From CBDAPE01 sp965198325 (GTDB lineage Bacteria > Pseudomonadota > Alphaproteobacteria > UBA828 > JAPUJA01), in contig CBDAPE010000018.1 of assembly GCA_965198325.1 (NCBI GenBank), forward strand, positions 1 to 64,000: a stretch of 64,000 nucleotides of DNA, in the 5' to 3' direction. Below, one piece after another: positions 15,607 to 24,344 of the stretch (position 1 is its first letter; every line of letters begins with the position of its first letter). The position numbers and the translations under genes are program-made. The notes beneath the pieces were generated by a model. The model saw nothing but the letters and a program-made list of their open reading frames with translations. It made no database searches and was not told the DNA's origin.

Positions 15607-15857
15607 CTGTCCCTTCCATTAACTCCATCCGGCGCGGAAACCCTGGTATTTTGGGCGTCCCAGCCACTGGCTTGGCTGGTTGCGCCGAAGGACGTCCCGT
15701 TGATGACGAGGTGCGGTGATCTCAAGCTATCGCATGGCGCGACCACGAAAGCCCGAGAGAACGCCATGAAGCAGGATCGTGTGCGGACCACCAACGCTAT
15801 CAAATCACCCTGAAAGGCCCGGATTTCTGCGCCGGACGGAATTTATAGGAGGGACAG
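15607..15857. mobile_element. 251-bp MITE with IS3-like ends, copy 2
   Basis: It has the same length and ends as the element at 11459-11709: CTGTCCCTTCCATTAACTCC at the left and TTATAGGAGGGACAG at the right. Internal differences are few. It lies upstream of the VapBC genes. Confidence 0.75.
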
Positions 15858-15938
15858 CTGCTGCGGAAGGTCGCATGTTGTCAAGGCGAACCCGATAAAT
15901 TGCTTCCCCGTACCTGACAATATGGGTAGTATGGGGCC

Positions 15939-16187
15939 ATGAAGACGACTCTCGACATCCATGATGAACTGCTGGCGCGAGCCAAGTGCCATGCCAGGGA
16001 GACGGGACGCCCGTTGCGCGCCGTGGTCGAGGACGGGCTGCGCCGCGTGCTCTCGCCCTCGACCCCGCGCCGCCGATACAAGCTTTCCGATCTGAGGGTG
16101 GGCGACCCGGGCGCGGCCGATCCGCTGGAACGGTATTCCTGGCCCGAGTTGCGCGAGTTGATCTACGGCGATCCCGGAACCCGGTGA
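15939..16187 (+). CDS. vapB: VapB-type ribbon-helix-helix antitoxin
   Basis: The 82-residue protein starts MKTTLDIHDELLARAKCHAR, the strand-helix of an RHH DNA-binding fold, followed by a helix with RPLRAVVEDGLRRVLS and a C-terminal tail (YSWPELRELIYGD) that would bind the toxin. It represses its own operon and neutralises VapC. The stop overlaps the vapC start in a GTGA arrangement. It follows a MITE by about 80 bases, and its promoter should lie in that gap. Confidence 0.88.
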   Translation: MKTTLDIHDELLARAKCHARETGRPLRAVVEDGLRRVLSPSTPRRRYKLSDLRVGDPGAADPLERYSWPELRELIYGDPGTR

Positions 16188-16624
16188 TCGCCGTCGATAC
16201 CAACCTGCTCGTCTACGCGCATCGCCGGGAAGTGCGCCTGGGCGACGCGGCGCATGCGATCATGACCGGACTTGCTGAGGGAGACCGGGCTTGGACGATT
16301 CCCTGGCCCTGCTGCTACGAGTTCTTGAGCGTGGTGACGAACCGCCGCATCTGGAAGGACGAAGCGACGGCACCGGAGCAAGCGTGGCGCCAGTTCCAGG
16401 CCTGGGCCGCGTCGCCGTCGAACCGAATGATCGGCGAGACCGATGACTTCACGGATATTCTGCAAAGGTTCGTAAGCCGCCCCCACGTCGTCGGCGGGGT
16501 CGTTCACGATGCCCGCATCGCGGCGCTCTGCGTCGTTCACGGCGTCGAGGTGCTGCTTACCCGGGACCGCGACTTCTCGTTGTTTCCGGAACTGCGGACG
16601 CGCGATCCGTTCGAGACCGGGTAG
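16184..16624 (+). CDS. vapC: VapC-type PIN-domain ribonuclease toxin
   Basis: Starting from the GTG at 16184, which overlaps the antitoxin stop, the 146-residue product has the PIN acidic residues in order: IAVDTNLLVYAHR at the N-terminus, CCYEFLSVVTN, VHDARIAALCVVHG and LLTRDRDFSLFPEL. Such toxins cut RNA, often initiator tRNA or rRNA, when freed from VapB. All four acidic positions are present and the length is normal, so it is probably functional. A longer in-frame start inside vapB is rejected because the sequence before VDTN is not PIN-like. Confidence 0.9.
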   Translation: MIAVDTNLLVYAHRREVRLGDAAHAIMTGLAEGDRAWTIPWPCCYEFLSVVTNRRIWKDEATAPEQAWRQFQAWAASPSNRMIGETDDFTDILQRFVSRPHVVGGVVHDARIAALCVVHGVEVLLTRDRDFSLFPELRTRDPFETG

Positions 16625-17392
16625 CAGTTCCACGCAAATCCGGAACCGGGAACCGGCTCATGGGTCTCTTCAACATTTCGTAGGAGATTTGAACGGTAGG
16701 GATTAGCGGATGTCCCGGTCTCCCAGTTCACGCAGCCGTCGAAGGTCTCGACGTTCCGCTTCTCTCGATCAACGCCAATCCCGGGCTCCCCGCGCACTTC
16801 AGCCGGGCATGAGCCTGCCAATGATTGGCGAACACTTCGGATCCAACTCCGGCGCACTCAAGAGCACGCCTGACCTTGTTACCGGCGCGGGCCGGATGGA
16901 GGCACTGTAACGGCCGTAGCAGCGCGATCATGCGGGAACCTGCGTATGGACACAGCCATCCGTTTTCGGCAATCGCGCTCTCGCATTCTCCGGCCATTGC
17001 CCGCTCTTCATCCGTGGCCGAGGACATGCGCCGCGAGGGTGTCCTGATTTCAGGCGATCGATTTCCTGACGTTGATCCCAAAATCCGGACCAGGTGGTTC
17101 TTCAGCTATGCGGCCTGAGATGCCGTAATGGGGCTCGGCGCTATCCGGCACCGTCGGAGCTTGTAGCGATGACGGAGATTCTGGTGTCGTTGCCCTTACA
17201 CGCGCGGCGTGTTCACGGGGTCTTGCCGAAAGGCACGCCCCAATTCCTCGAAAGGAAAGGGCAAATGGAATGGACGCCTCCCACCCCTGATGTTGGCCGA
17301 CGCGAGGGTTGAGGTGGACCCTCACCGGCCGACGGCATCAAAGTGCCAAGTTGGAAGAGCGAGCTCTTCACAGGCAAACAGGAGGGTCCGAG
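16625..17392. other. Intergenic region between vapC and IS110, no recognised gene
   Basis: These 768 bases contain short frames on both strands without motifs that I can assign. The last 200 or so bases before 17393 are probably the 5' non-coding part of the IS110 element downstream. The left boundary of that element was not fixed. Confidence 0.45.
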
Positions 17393-18496
17393 ATGAAGAT
17401 TAACAGAACGGTGGTCGGCGTGGATACGGCGAAGCGGGTGTTCCAACTGCATTGGGTCGATATGGAGACGGGCGAGATCGTTGACTTGCGGCTGATGCGG
17501 GCGAAATTTCTCGAACAGTTCGCCAATCGCGCGCCGTGTCTGGTGGCGATGGAGGCCTGCGGCGGCTCGCAGCATTGGGCCCGCCGGATCCGGGAGCTCG
17601 GTCACGAGGTCCGGCTTCTGCCGGCGAAGATGGTGCGGCCCTTCGTGGGCGGCAACAAGAACGATGTGCACGACGCGCGGGCGACCTGGACGGCGGTGCA
17701 GCAGCCAGGCGTCAAGACGGGCGCGATCAAGAGCGAAGAACAGCAGACAATCCTGGCGCTGCATCGCATGCGCCAGCAACTGGTGAAGTTCCGCACCGCC
17801 CAGATCAACGGCCTGCGCGGTCTGTTGACCGAATATGGCGAGGTCATGCCGAAAGGCCGAGCCGGGATGAGGCGGGACATCCCCGCGGCCCTTGAACGGG
17901 TCTCGGGGCGACTGCCGGCGATGGTCATCGAGACTCTGCGCGAGCAGTGGACACGCGTCGTCGAGCTCGACAAGGAGATCGGCGTGATCGAGCGGCGGAT
18001 CAAGCTGTGGCATCGCGGCAATGCCGCCAGCCGGCAGATCGCAGAGATCCCCGGCGTCGGGGTGCTGAGCGCGACGGCTGTGGTGGCCGCAATGGGCGAT
18101 CCGGCCGCCTTCAGGTCCGGCCGCGAGTTTGCTGCCTGGCTCGGTCTCGTGCCGCGCCACAGCGGAACCGGGGGGCGGGTTCGCATGCTCGGGATCTCCA
18201 AGCGCGGGGACAGGTATCTCCGCACCCTGCTGATCCACGGTGCCCGCGCTGTGCTCACCAATAGCAAAGCGCCGCCGGAATGGGCGTTGCGTCTGGCCGA
18301 ACGGAGGCCGGCGAACGTGGCCACGGTGGCGCTGGCGAACAAGATGGCACGCTCGATCTGGGCCTTGCTGGCCCATGACCGGGTGTACCAGGCGAACTTC
18401 CGTCAGCCAGCCGGCTTGAGCGCGGCTGACGACGGGCCAACGAACCAGCACGGGAGGTGGCCGCTGAAAGGTTGCGCAAGGTACGACAAGGCGTGA
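17393..18496 (+). CDS. IS110 family transposase, complete
   Basis: The 367-residue protein starts at the ATG at 17393 with an AGGAGGG site just upstream. It has the DEDD N-terminal domain (TVVGVDTAKRVFQLHWVDME, then CLVAMEACGGSQHWAR and KNDVHDARATW) and the C-terminal domain with IAEIPGVGVLSATAVVAAMG, FAAWLGLVPRHSGTGG and GISKRGDRYLRTLLIHGARA, including the serine-type region. It acts with a guide RNA encoded in the element's non-coding end. Motifs are intact, so it may be active. A longer in-frame start at 17309 is unlikely, given the site at 17393. Confidence 0.93.
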   Translation: MKINRTVVGVDTAKRVFQLHWVDMETGEIVDLRLMRAKFLEQFANRAPCLVAMEACGGSQHWARRIRELGHEVRLLPAKMVRPFVGGNKNDVHDARATWTAVQQPGVKTGAIKSEEQQTILALHRMRQQLVKFRTAQINGLRGLLTEYGEVMPKGRAGMRRDIPAALERVSGRLPAMVIETLREQWTRVVELDKEIGVIERRIKLWHRGNAASRQIAEIPGVGVLSATAVVAAMGDPAAFRSGREFAAWLGLVPRHSGTGGRVRMLGISKRGDRYLRTLLIHGARAVLTNSKAPPEWALRLAERRPANVATVALANKMARSIWALLAHDRVYQANFRQPAGLSAADDGPTNQHGRWPLKGCARYDKA

Positions 18497-18705
18497 TGGC
18501 AAACAGGTCAGACCGCGATCCGCCAAGCCTGAATGTCGTTGAAGGGCGGGAAGCCCACAGGGCAAATGAGGCACGGATCGGCAGATTCCATCAGGGCCAG
18601 CGGGCAGAAAGCCCCGCACCAAAGGCCGGATACAAAACTGCAATCTGCCTGCCTGTCACATCCAAATCGGTCCTTGCGTTCCGGGAGGCGTCCATACAAA
18701 ACGAC
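18497..18705. other. IS110 3' flank and junction to a second IS110 fragment
   Basis: No gene is visible in these 209 bases. They hold the 3' non-coding side of the complete IS110 element and the 5' flank of the fragment that starts at 18706. One of these flanks could encode a guide RNA, but no structure was verified. Confidence 0.35.
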
Positions 18706-18798
18706 ATGAATGTCTATATCGGGCTGGATGTATCGCTGGCAAGCACAGCAATCTGCGTTCTCGGCGAGAAGGGCAAGGTCGTGACGGAGGCGCGGGTC
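18706..18798 (+). pseudogene. IS110 family transposase, N-terminal fragment
   Basis: The first 31 codons (MNVYIGLDVSLASTAICVLG, then EKGKVVTEARV) are the N-terminal strand pair of an IS110 transposase of a third lineage. The frame then passes into sequence that is the reverse strand of an IS3 transposase. The rest is lost. The sharp junction near 18798 marks a recombination or deletion endpoint. Confidence 0.8.
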
Positions 18799-19262
18799 GC
18801 CATCTTCAGCGCATCCTCGCACAGGACGCTCTTCAGCCGCTCGGCCATCGACCAGCCGACGCTCTCCATTGTGGCCAGATCCTTGACGGCGGCGAGGTAG
18901 AGCCAGCCTTCATCAGTCGTGATGTAGGAGATGTCAGCGAGCCAGACCGCATCGGGCGCGGTGGCTTCGAAGTTGCGGTCGAGCAGATTGGGCGCGCTCG
19001 CATGGGAGTGACGGCTGTCGGTGGTGACCGGCGCCCGCCGCCTGCCTCGCGGTGGACGAATGCCGTTCTCCCGCATGAGCTTGGCGACCGTGCGCTTCGA
19101 GATGCGAAAGCCGCGGACTTTCAACTCGGCATGGATCCGAGGTGCGCCGTAGCACCTCTTGCTCTGCTCGAAGATCTCCCGGATCTCTGACCCGAGCCTG
19201 CCAAGCCGGGCAGCGCGCTCAGCTCTCTTTGGGGCCGCACGCCGGAGGGCGTGGAACCAGCT
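18799..19262 (-). pseudogene. IS3 family transposase (OrfB), fragment truncated at both ends
   Basis: The minus strand encodes about 150 residues of an IS3 OrfB: the HTH_21 segment (CYGAPRIHAELKVRGFRISK, then RTVAKLMRENGI) and the first part of the integrase core (APDAVWLADISYITTDEGWL with the first catalytic Asp, then YLAAVKDLATMESVGWSMAE). The second Asp and the Glu of the DDE triad are missing because the frame ends at the IS110 fragment. The N-terminal side runs into an IS3-type terminal repeat at 19272. It is inactive. Confidence 0.88.
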
Positions 19263-19271
19263 GTGAGCAAC

Positions 19272-19560
19272 CTGTCCCTTCCATTTATTCCATCCGGCGC
19301 AGAAACCCTGGTATTCAAGGCTGTCCCTCCCAATTATTCCATCTGCGGCAGAAACCTTGGAATTCTGCATCACCCTCGGACACCCTTTCCGACAGGCATA
19401 AGATCATCGAAACCCTCCCCGCCGTCTTCCGCGAACTCTTCGTCGGTCGCGCGGCGCTCCACACAGAACTCCTTACCCTCCGCAAGCAGGGAGCCGTCCT
19501 GAAGCGGAAAAGGTCCCGGCCAGCGCTTCGGATGTCCGATGGAATAAATAGAAGGGACAG
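19272..19560. mobile_element. IS3-type ends and a ~240-bp MITE-like remnant
   Basis: One IS3-type end starts at 19272 (CTGTCCCTTCCATTTATTCC) next to the transposase fragment. A second starts at 19321 (CTGTCCCTCCCAATTATTCC) and is closed by the inverse end ...GGAATAAATAGAAGGGACAG at 19560, giving a 240-bp element without a transposase gene. Its first 155 bases recur at 14337-14491. It is inserted in, or deleted into, the PIG-L gene that follows on the minus strand. Confidence 0.7.
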
Positions 19561-19569
19561 GATTATTGC

Positions 19570-19875
19570 GCCGCCGTTCTCAGGCAGGGTATCGAGGCGA
19601 TTGTCCGGCAGACCCAACATGCGTGGTTCTTCCGCACCGATCGCAGACGCTGCGCGCGAGGCGGCGGCCCTGAGGGATGTCAGTTCCGGCTCCCTGCCCT
19701 CCGGATCGCGACGGGAGTCGCGCGAAGTGGCACCTTCGGCGACGATCAGCACGTGCACCGTGTCGCCTCTGGCTGCGTGTGAGGCCAGGACACCACCGCA
19801 GCCAAGAATCTCGTCATCGGGATGCGCTGCGGTAACCAGGACCACGCGTTCCGAAGCATGAGTATCAGTAGACAA
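19570..19875 (-). pseudogene. PIG-L family deacetylase, C-terminally truncated
   Basis: From a TTG at 19875, overlapping the end of the VOC gene, the minus strand encodes about 100 residues of a PIG-L (LmbE-like) zinc deacetylase. The metal motif AHPDDEILGCGG is clear, followed by HVLIVAEGATS and RMLGLPDNRLDTLP. Then the frame passes into the IS3-end element. The C-terminal half, with the second zinc-ligand motif, is missing, so the enzyme is presumably dead. Family members remove N-acetyl groups from amino sugars, which suits the glycan genes upstream. It was the last gene of the operon running from the NeuB gene. Confidence 0.85.
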
Positions 19876-20254
19876 ACCGCTCTTCGTCGTAGTGCTTGAA
19901 CTCGACCAGATTGTTCGACGGATCGGCAATGAAGAATGTGCGATGACGCGCCGGCAAGTCGCCAAACCTCACGAACAGATCTCGGAACAGCGGCCAACCG
20001 GACTTGCGGCAACGTTCGTAACACGCATCGAATTCAGCACCATCAGTAAACGTAATCCCGAAATGACGCGGATACATTTTTGGGTTTGTTTCAATTTCGG
20101 TGGGCGCCAGATGGCAGACGAGCTGGTCCCCGAAGAACTCGAACGTTACGCGGTCGTCATAGCGCCGTGCCAGACGAGCGCCCAGTACACCGCCATAGAA
20201 CGACACAGCTGCATCCAGATCGTGGGTGGCAATGGCCAGATGAAATACCGTCAC
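19865..20254 (-). CDS. VOC (glyoxalase/dioxygenase) superfamily protein
   Basis: The 129-residue protein has the paired beta-alpha-beta-beta-beta architecture of the VOC fold. It starts MTVFHLAIATHDLDAAVSFY and ends with DPSNNLVEFKHYDEE. Candidate metal ligands are His5, the His in MYPRHFGITF, and Glu118 in the last strand. Its ATG overlaps the ATP-grasp stop by four bases, so it is translated in the glycan operon. VOC enzymes catalyse isomerisation, epimerisation or C-C cleavage on metal-bound substrates. An epimerase or lyase role on a sugar acid would fit the context but is not shown. Confidence 0.82.
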   Translation of the reverse strand: MTVFHLAIATHDLDAAVSFYGGVLGARLARRYDDRVTFEFFGDQLVCHLAPTEIETNPKMYPRHFGITFTDGAEFDACYERCRKSGWPLFRDLFVRFGDLPARHRTFFIADPSNNLVEFKHYDEERFVY

Positions 20255-21288
20255 GGACCGACACCTCCGTCAGGAAGTTCGCCAAGGAGATCGCCGCGTG
20301 CCACGGCAAGTTGCTCACGAGACGTCAGTGTGACGATGTCGGTTCGGTAGTCACGAACCGGCATCACCTCCTCACCCATCGCCATGCGGACAATCATGTC
20401 GGGAAAGTTGATGCCAGCGGCGGTTGCGAGAAACGAGTAGCCCCAGTAACGCGGATTGACTTCGAGGAAGACAAAGTCTCCTCGCTTGCCGTCATATATG
20501 AATTCGACGTTGACGGCACCATAGTGCGGACCAGCTGCTTCGATCACAGTGTGCGCAAGTTCCGCCAAACGCGAATTCCGGACCGGCACACCGCCAAGCG
20601 CCGGTCCACCCCAGTCGTAGATGGTACGGATGCTGCGCGACATGAATGTTGCGAGACGTTGTCCGTCGCCATCGTAGATGGCCTGGGCCATGTAGAGTCG
20701 ACCAATCCGATAGTCGAGCTGCTCTTGGACCATCTGCCCGGCCGCGCCGTCGCCGAGCGCGACCCGATAGGCCTCCAGTTCGTCAAGACTTCCGAAAAAT
20801 ACGACGCCGCGGCTGCTGCGCGCACGGATAGGCCGCACGATGACCGGCATGGGCGGGTCTTCAACTCTTTCATCGAGACGCCACGAACGCAGTACGGGGA
20901 TGCCAAGACTACCGACGAGTGCGACGGTTGCCAGCTTGTCGGTGGTCGCCATGACCGTGGCATGGGTAGATACGATCAAGCGGACACCGGCGGCAGCAAA
21001 ACGTTCGGTAGCAGCCGAGCAGGCAATTATCTCCTCGTCGGCACCGGGCCAAAACACAGCGGCCGCTTCGGCCTCGCAGATCTCAAGAACACAATCGACA
21101 TAGCCGGGATCATGGCCGGGCGGGACGAGGTAGCGGCCCGCAACTTCGGGCTGGTAGAGCGCGGCCACCAAAGCGTCGACATCGCAGCCAACCAGGCGGT
21201 AGCGGCCCACCGCGGCGAGCGAGCGCAACAGCGACCAGCCGCCCGCCCCACCGCAACAGGTGAACACGACTGTCGGGTCAATCCCCAT
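20251..21288 (-). CDS. ATP-grasp family ligase (carbamoyl-phosphate-synthase-like)
   Basis: The 345-residue protein starts with a Rossmann-like pre-ATP-grasp domain (VVFTCCGGAGGWSLLRSLAA). It continues with the central ATP-grasp elements: PVIVRPIRARSSRGVVFFGS for the lysine/arginine loop and VNVEFIYDGKRGDFVFLEVN with the NPRYWG magnesium-binding motif. Such enzymes couple a carboxylate to an amine or thiol via an acyl-phosphate. It lies between the ComA-like gene and the VOC gene (four-base overlap with the latter), on the same strand as NeuB and PIG-L. It could attach an amino acid or a small acid to an amino sugar. The substrate is unknown. Confidence 0.85.
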   Translation of the reverse strand: MGIDPTVVFTCCGGAGGWSLLRSLAAVGRYRLVGCDVDALVAALYQPEVAGRYLVPPGHDPGYVDCVLEICEAEAAAVFWPGADEEIIACSAATERFAAAGVRLIVSTHATVMATTDKLATVALVGSLGIPVLRSWRLDERVEDPPMPVIVRPIRARSSRGVVFFGSLDELEAYRVALGDGAAGQMVQEQLDYRIGRLYMAQAIYDGDGQRLATFMSRSIRTIYDWGGPALGGVPVRNSRLAELAHTVIEAAGPHYGAVNVEFIYDGKRGDFVFLEVNPRYWGYSFLATAAGINFPDMIVRMAMGEEVMPVRDYRTDIVTLTSREQLAVARGDLLGELPDGGVGP

Positions 21289-21393
21289 GCCTATCCACAG
21301 GCTCGATCGGCATCAGTCTCGGAGCGACCATGCCGAGAGGGACGACATCAGCATCTGTACCGATTCGTGGCATCCGCCGGGGAGGAGGGCACA

Positions 21394-22175
21394 CTAGCCG
21401 GCATCGCGTGGTACCGGCAGCAAATCGATGGTGTCGTTGCGCAGACCAAGACGCAGGGTCTCCAGCGCGACCACGTCATCGGGCCGGATGTTGCCCAAGT
21501 TGACGTCACTGCCCAACTCCTTGATGAACCACGCCTGCTGATCCCGTTCTGGCGCCTCGAACAGGACGCGCTCCAGGTCGAGCGTCGTTTTGGATTTCAT
21601 CTCTGCGATCAACCCCATTCTCACTTCGCCGGTGCGGCGATAGATGCCGGCTCGCCCGTTTTCGCGCCCCTCGGCCACCACCATGAAGGTGCCGGCGTCC
21701 AGCTCCTGTTTCATGCGCAGAATCCACTGCGATGGCGGCATGACCGTCTCGACATCCTTGCTTCCCACTTCGGAAAACACGCGGAACTTATTGGACAGAG
21801 CCTCAATAAACGCAAGCTTTTCTGACTCCGGCATCTGGATCGATCCATCGGAAACTTCGATGAATTCGACGCCCAAATCCGCGAGCCAACCCACGAGTCG
21901 GTCGACGCGGTTCTGAACGTAGGCCGCCTCGAACAACGTACCACCAAACCAGAAACCGATATCGTGCCGGCGGAGAAGGTCAATCTTCTCCATCAGGCAC
22001 GGTATCAGGAGACCGGTACACCAGCCAAACTTGACATAGCGACATAGGGGCCGGCTGCCTCAACGAGGTTTGCGAGCTCGTCAGACGACAAACCACGGTC
22101 CATTACCATGGTGATACCGACCTCGCGCGGCTTGGAGGAGCGTGACGGCAGGTCGAGAATATCGGCATTCAACAT
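21394..22175 (-). pseudogene. comA: ComA-like phosphosulfolactate synthase, frameshifted
   Basis: The intact C-terminal 199 residues match (2R)-phospho-3-sulfolactate synthase: GFWFGGTLFEAAYVQNRVD, then EFIEVSDGSIQMPESEK, then FRVFSEVGSKD, and WFIKELGSDVNLGNIRPDDV. The N-terminal 55 residues lie in another frame from the ATG at 22175 (SKPREVGITMVMDRGLSSDE, then AAGPYVAM). The frames join by restoring one base near 22034, giving VKFGWCTGLLIP across the break. The enzyme adds sulfite to phosphoenolpyruvate, known from coenzyme M synthesis and from sulfolactate formation in bacteria. The start overlaps the phosphatase stop by seven bases. The frameshift may be real or a sequencing error. Confidence 0.85.
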
Positions 22176-22735
22176 AGCTGCAGGACCTCCGCGAGTGTAA
22201 TCTGATCCAGATTCGCTATGGGTATGTCCCAGAGGTTATCAAGCGGCCGGCTTTCGAGAAGACACGCAATAAGGCGCATTGGCACGCCATGGCCAACGAC
22301 AAGAACTTCTTCGTTTGGCTCCATCCTGAGGAACGTCTCATCGAGCGCTGCAAACACACGGTGAGCCAGTTCATCAAGCGTCTCGCCGCCGCCGGGACGC
22401 GCCTTCGATGGCTGTTGCCTCCACGCCTGCCAAGCCGCCGGCTCCTCGCGGGCGACGTCTTCGGCGAGACGCCCCTCGAAGCGGCCGAGCGATATCTCCC
22501 AAAGGCGCGCATCTTCGGAGACCGGCGGTGGAGCGCCGCCATACAACGCGTCCACCGTCTCGCGACAGCGCCGTGCAGGGCTTCTGATGATCCGATCGGG
22601 CCGAGGCATGATGGGGCCAAGCGCTTCCGCCGCCATGCGACCGGTATCCGACAGGCCTGGGTCACGCCGACCCTGGATGCGGGCTGGCGGGCCGTTCCAG
22701 GCGGAGTGCGCATGGCGCATGAGCACGAGCCCCAT
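22169..22735 (-). CDS. Histidine phosphatase (phosphoglycerate-mutase-like) family protein
   Basis: The 188-residue protein begins with the RHG-type motif in the form LMRHAHSAWNG, giving the catalytic histidine, and continues with RIIRSPARRCRETVDALYG and later EEVLVVGHGVPMRLIACLLE, which supplies the second histidine. The acid/base glutamate region is GRFEGRLAEDVAREEP. It is a likely phosphomonoesterase. It follows the NeuB gene by three bases and overlaps the ComA-like gene. It may therefore remove the 9-phosphate of a nonulosonate or the phosphate of phosphosulfolactate; the sequence cannot decide between them. Confidence 0.85.
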   Translation of the reverse strand: MGLVLMRHAHSAWNGPPARIQGRRDPGLSDTGRMAAEALGPIMPRPDRIIRSPARRCRETVDALYGGAPPPVSEDARLWEISLGRFEGRLAEDVAREEPAAWQAWRQQPSKARPGGGETLDELAHRVFAALDETFLRMEPNEEVLVVGHGVPMRLIACLLESRPLDNLWDIPIANLDQITLAEVLQLC

Positions 22736-22738
22736 GGT

Positions 22739-23737
22739 TCAGCGTGTCGGCTCGATATCGGCAAAGGTGATCGCAACGCCCGCCTTCAGGTCGCGTGCTG
22801 CACGCCAGCCGGCAATGCGCTTTACCTGATCGCTACCGAGAAGGTCCACGGGGTCGACCTTGCTGGCGTCGATCCGGCGCGGCGCGATGTTGCCTCCATC
22901 GATCGTATCGCCGTTGGCGATGTCAACCATGGCCGTCAGGTAGCGTCGACCGACGACACGAATATCGATCTCCGGCCCAATCGGCGCCTTCACTCCATTT
23001 CCCAACATGGCCTCGGTCCGGCGCACGGCTGCGATGTAGGCCGTCATGGTCTCCGGATCGGCCGAGAAGTGGTGGTCGGGGCCCTCCATGTTGTTGTCGA
23101 GCGTGAAGTGCTTTTCCAGCCAGGTGGCACCGAGCGCCACCGCAAGTGGCCCGGCGATCGTGCCCACGGAGTGATCGGAATAGCCGATCTCGAAGCCAGG
23201 GAAGACCGTCGCCATTGTCCCGAGCGCCCGCAGGTTCAGAAGCGCATCGTCAGACGGATACTGCACCGTGCAATGCAACAGTGTGATGTCATCGGTTCCG
23301 CGCGACAGAATGCCGACTGCCCGTTCGATTTCCCCCAGTGTGCTGGCACCGGTCGAGAGAATGACCGGCTTACCGGTCTCGGCGATTGCCTCCAGTAGTG
23401 GTATATTGTCGATATTCGTGGAACCAATCTTGATCAGAGGAAGGTCGAGATCGACGATCATGGCAAGCCCGGTGAGATCCGCGGCAGTCGAGATCATGGT
23501 TACTCGCTTACTGTTGGCATGATCGTGAATTTTCCTAAAGTCTTCAAGTCCGAGTTCGCGCTCCTTGAAGACAGGCAGAAAACCCGAGCTAGGTGCTATG
23601 AACGCGTCTGCCGTGAAGCATTGAAACTTCACATAGTCGGCCCCACAAGTGTCGGCCTCATCAACCAGACGAATAGCGGTTTCTACATCACCGTCGTGGT
23701 TGATTTCTGCTTCGGCAATAATTCTGGTAGGCTGCAT
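22739..23737 (-). CDS. neuB: NeuB-family nonulosonate synthase
   Basis: From the ATG at 23737 the 332-residue protein has the NeuB TIM barrel. It opens with RIIAEAEINHDGDVETAIRL, then CGADYVKFQCFTADAF, then GKPVILSTGASTLGEIERAV, and ILLHC-like TLLHCTVQYPSDD, with the metal-site stretch IGYSDHSVG and LEKHFTLDNNMEGPDHHFSA. The C-terminal SAF (antifreeze-like) domain follows (about 270-332). The enzyme condenses phosphoenolpyruvate with an N-acyl amino sugar to give a sialic-, legionaminic- or pseudaminic-type acid. An upstream in-frame ATG at 23815 would overlap the divergent GNAT gene and is disfavoured. It leads the minus-strand operon with the phosphatase and ComA-like genes. Confidence 0.88.
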   Translation of the reverse strand: MQPTRIIAEAEINHDGDVETAIRLVDEADTCGADYVKFQCFTADAFIAPSSGFLPVFKERELGLEDFRKIHDHANSKRVTMISTAADLTGLAMIVDLDLPLIKIGSTNIDNIPLLEAIAETGKPVILSTGASTLGEIERAVGILSRGTDDITLLHCTVQYPSDDALLNLRALGTMATVFPGFEIGYSDHSVGTIAGPLAVALGATWLEKHFTLDNNMEGPDHHFSADPETMTAYIAAVRRTEAMLGNGVKAPIGPEIDIRVVGRRYLTAMVDIANGDTIDGGNIAPRRIDASKVDPVDLLGSDQVKRIAGWRAARDLKAGVAITFADIEPTR

Positions 23738-23813
23738 CACGGTTAACTCATGGCATCGGTTGAAGGCGAAGGAAGCGGTCGCAACAGTTTCTAAAGAAAG
23801 CGGAGTTGTACAC

Positions 23814-24260
23814 ATGCACGTTTGTCATGCAACCCTTGATGATTCGGAATATCTTCTCTCGTGGCGCAACGACCCAGCCGCACGAGCAATGTTCAAGAAT
23901 ACTGACACCGTCGATCATTTCGCGCACTTGGCTTGGCTAACCAGCACTCTAGATAGTCCTAACAGTGTAATTCTGATCGGTGAGAAAGAGGACAACAAAA
24001 TTGGGGTCGTTCGTTTCGATCGGCGCGGCCCATCGTGGGACGCCAGCATCAACATTGCACCAGAGTACCAGGGAATGGGCCACGGATATGACTTGTTGCG
24101 GAAAGGCTTGAGCATGCTCGAGAAAACGCACGGCTCTTGTAGCGTTATTGCTGATGTCCACGTCGAGAATCGCCGCAGCCTTCGCGTCTTCAAGAAATGC
24201 AATTTTGTTATTGCCAGTATAGATGGTGACTTCGTTCAACTGCAGCGCGAAAAAGAATGA
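23814..24260 (+). CDS. GNAT family N-acetyltransferase (PseH-like)
   Basis: Starting at the ATG at 23814, the 148-residue protein has the PseH/RimJ-type opening MHVCHATLDDSEYLLSWRND, the acetyl-CoA loop region INIAPEYQGMGHGYDLLRKG, and a C-terminal VIADVHVENRRSLRVFKKCN followed by a final strand. It probably acetylates an amino group of a UDP- or free amino sugar in the nonulosonate route. It is divergent from the NeuB gene across 76 bases that must hold both promoters. The longer open frame upstream would overlap the NeuB start. Composition is less GC-rich than average here. Confidence 0.82.
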   Translation: MHVCHATLDDSEYLLSWRNDPAARAMFKNTDTVDHFAHLAWLTSTLDSPNSVILIGEKEDNKIGVVRFDRRGPSWDASINIAPEYQGMGHGYDLLRKGLSMLEKTHGSCSVIADVHVENRRSLRVFKKCNFVIASIDGDFVQLQREKE

Positions 24261-24344
24261 TATGATCGATGTTCCAATAACTTAAGACGAGCATCACTCT
24301 CAAGGGTATGAGAAATGCAGTTGCACATTTATTGTTGCGGCGCA

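Noticed and set aside
16728..17081. Minus-strand open frame of 117 codons upstream of IS110
   Set aside because: No ribosome-binding site and no motif. Base pattern suggests a random frame.
20080..21825. Plus-strand open frame of 581 codons across the glycan operon
   Set aside because: It runs antisense to the ATP-grasp and ComA-like genes, which have clear family motifs.
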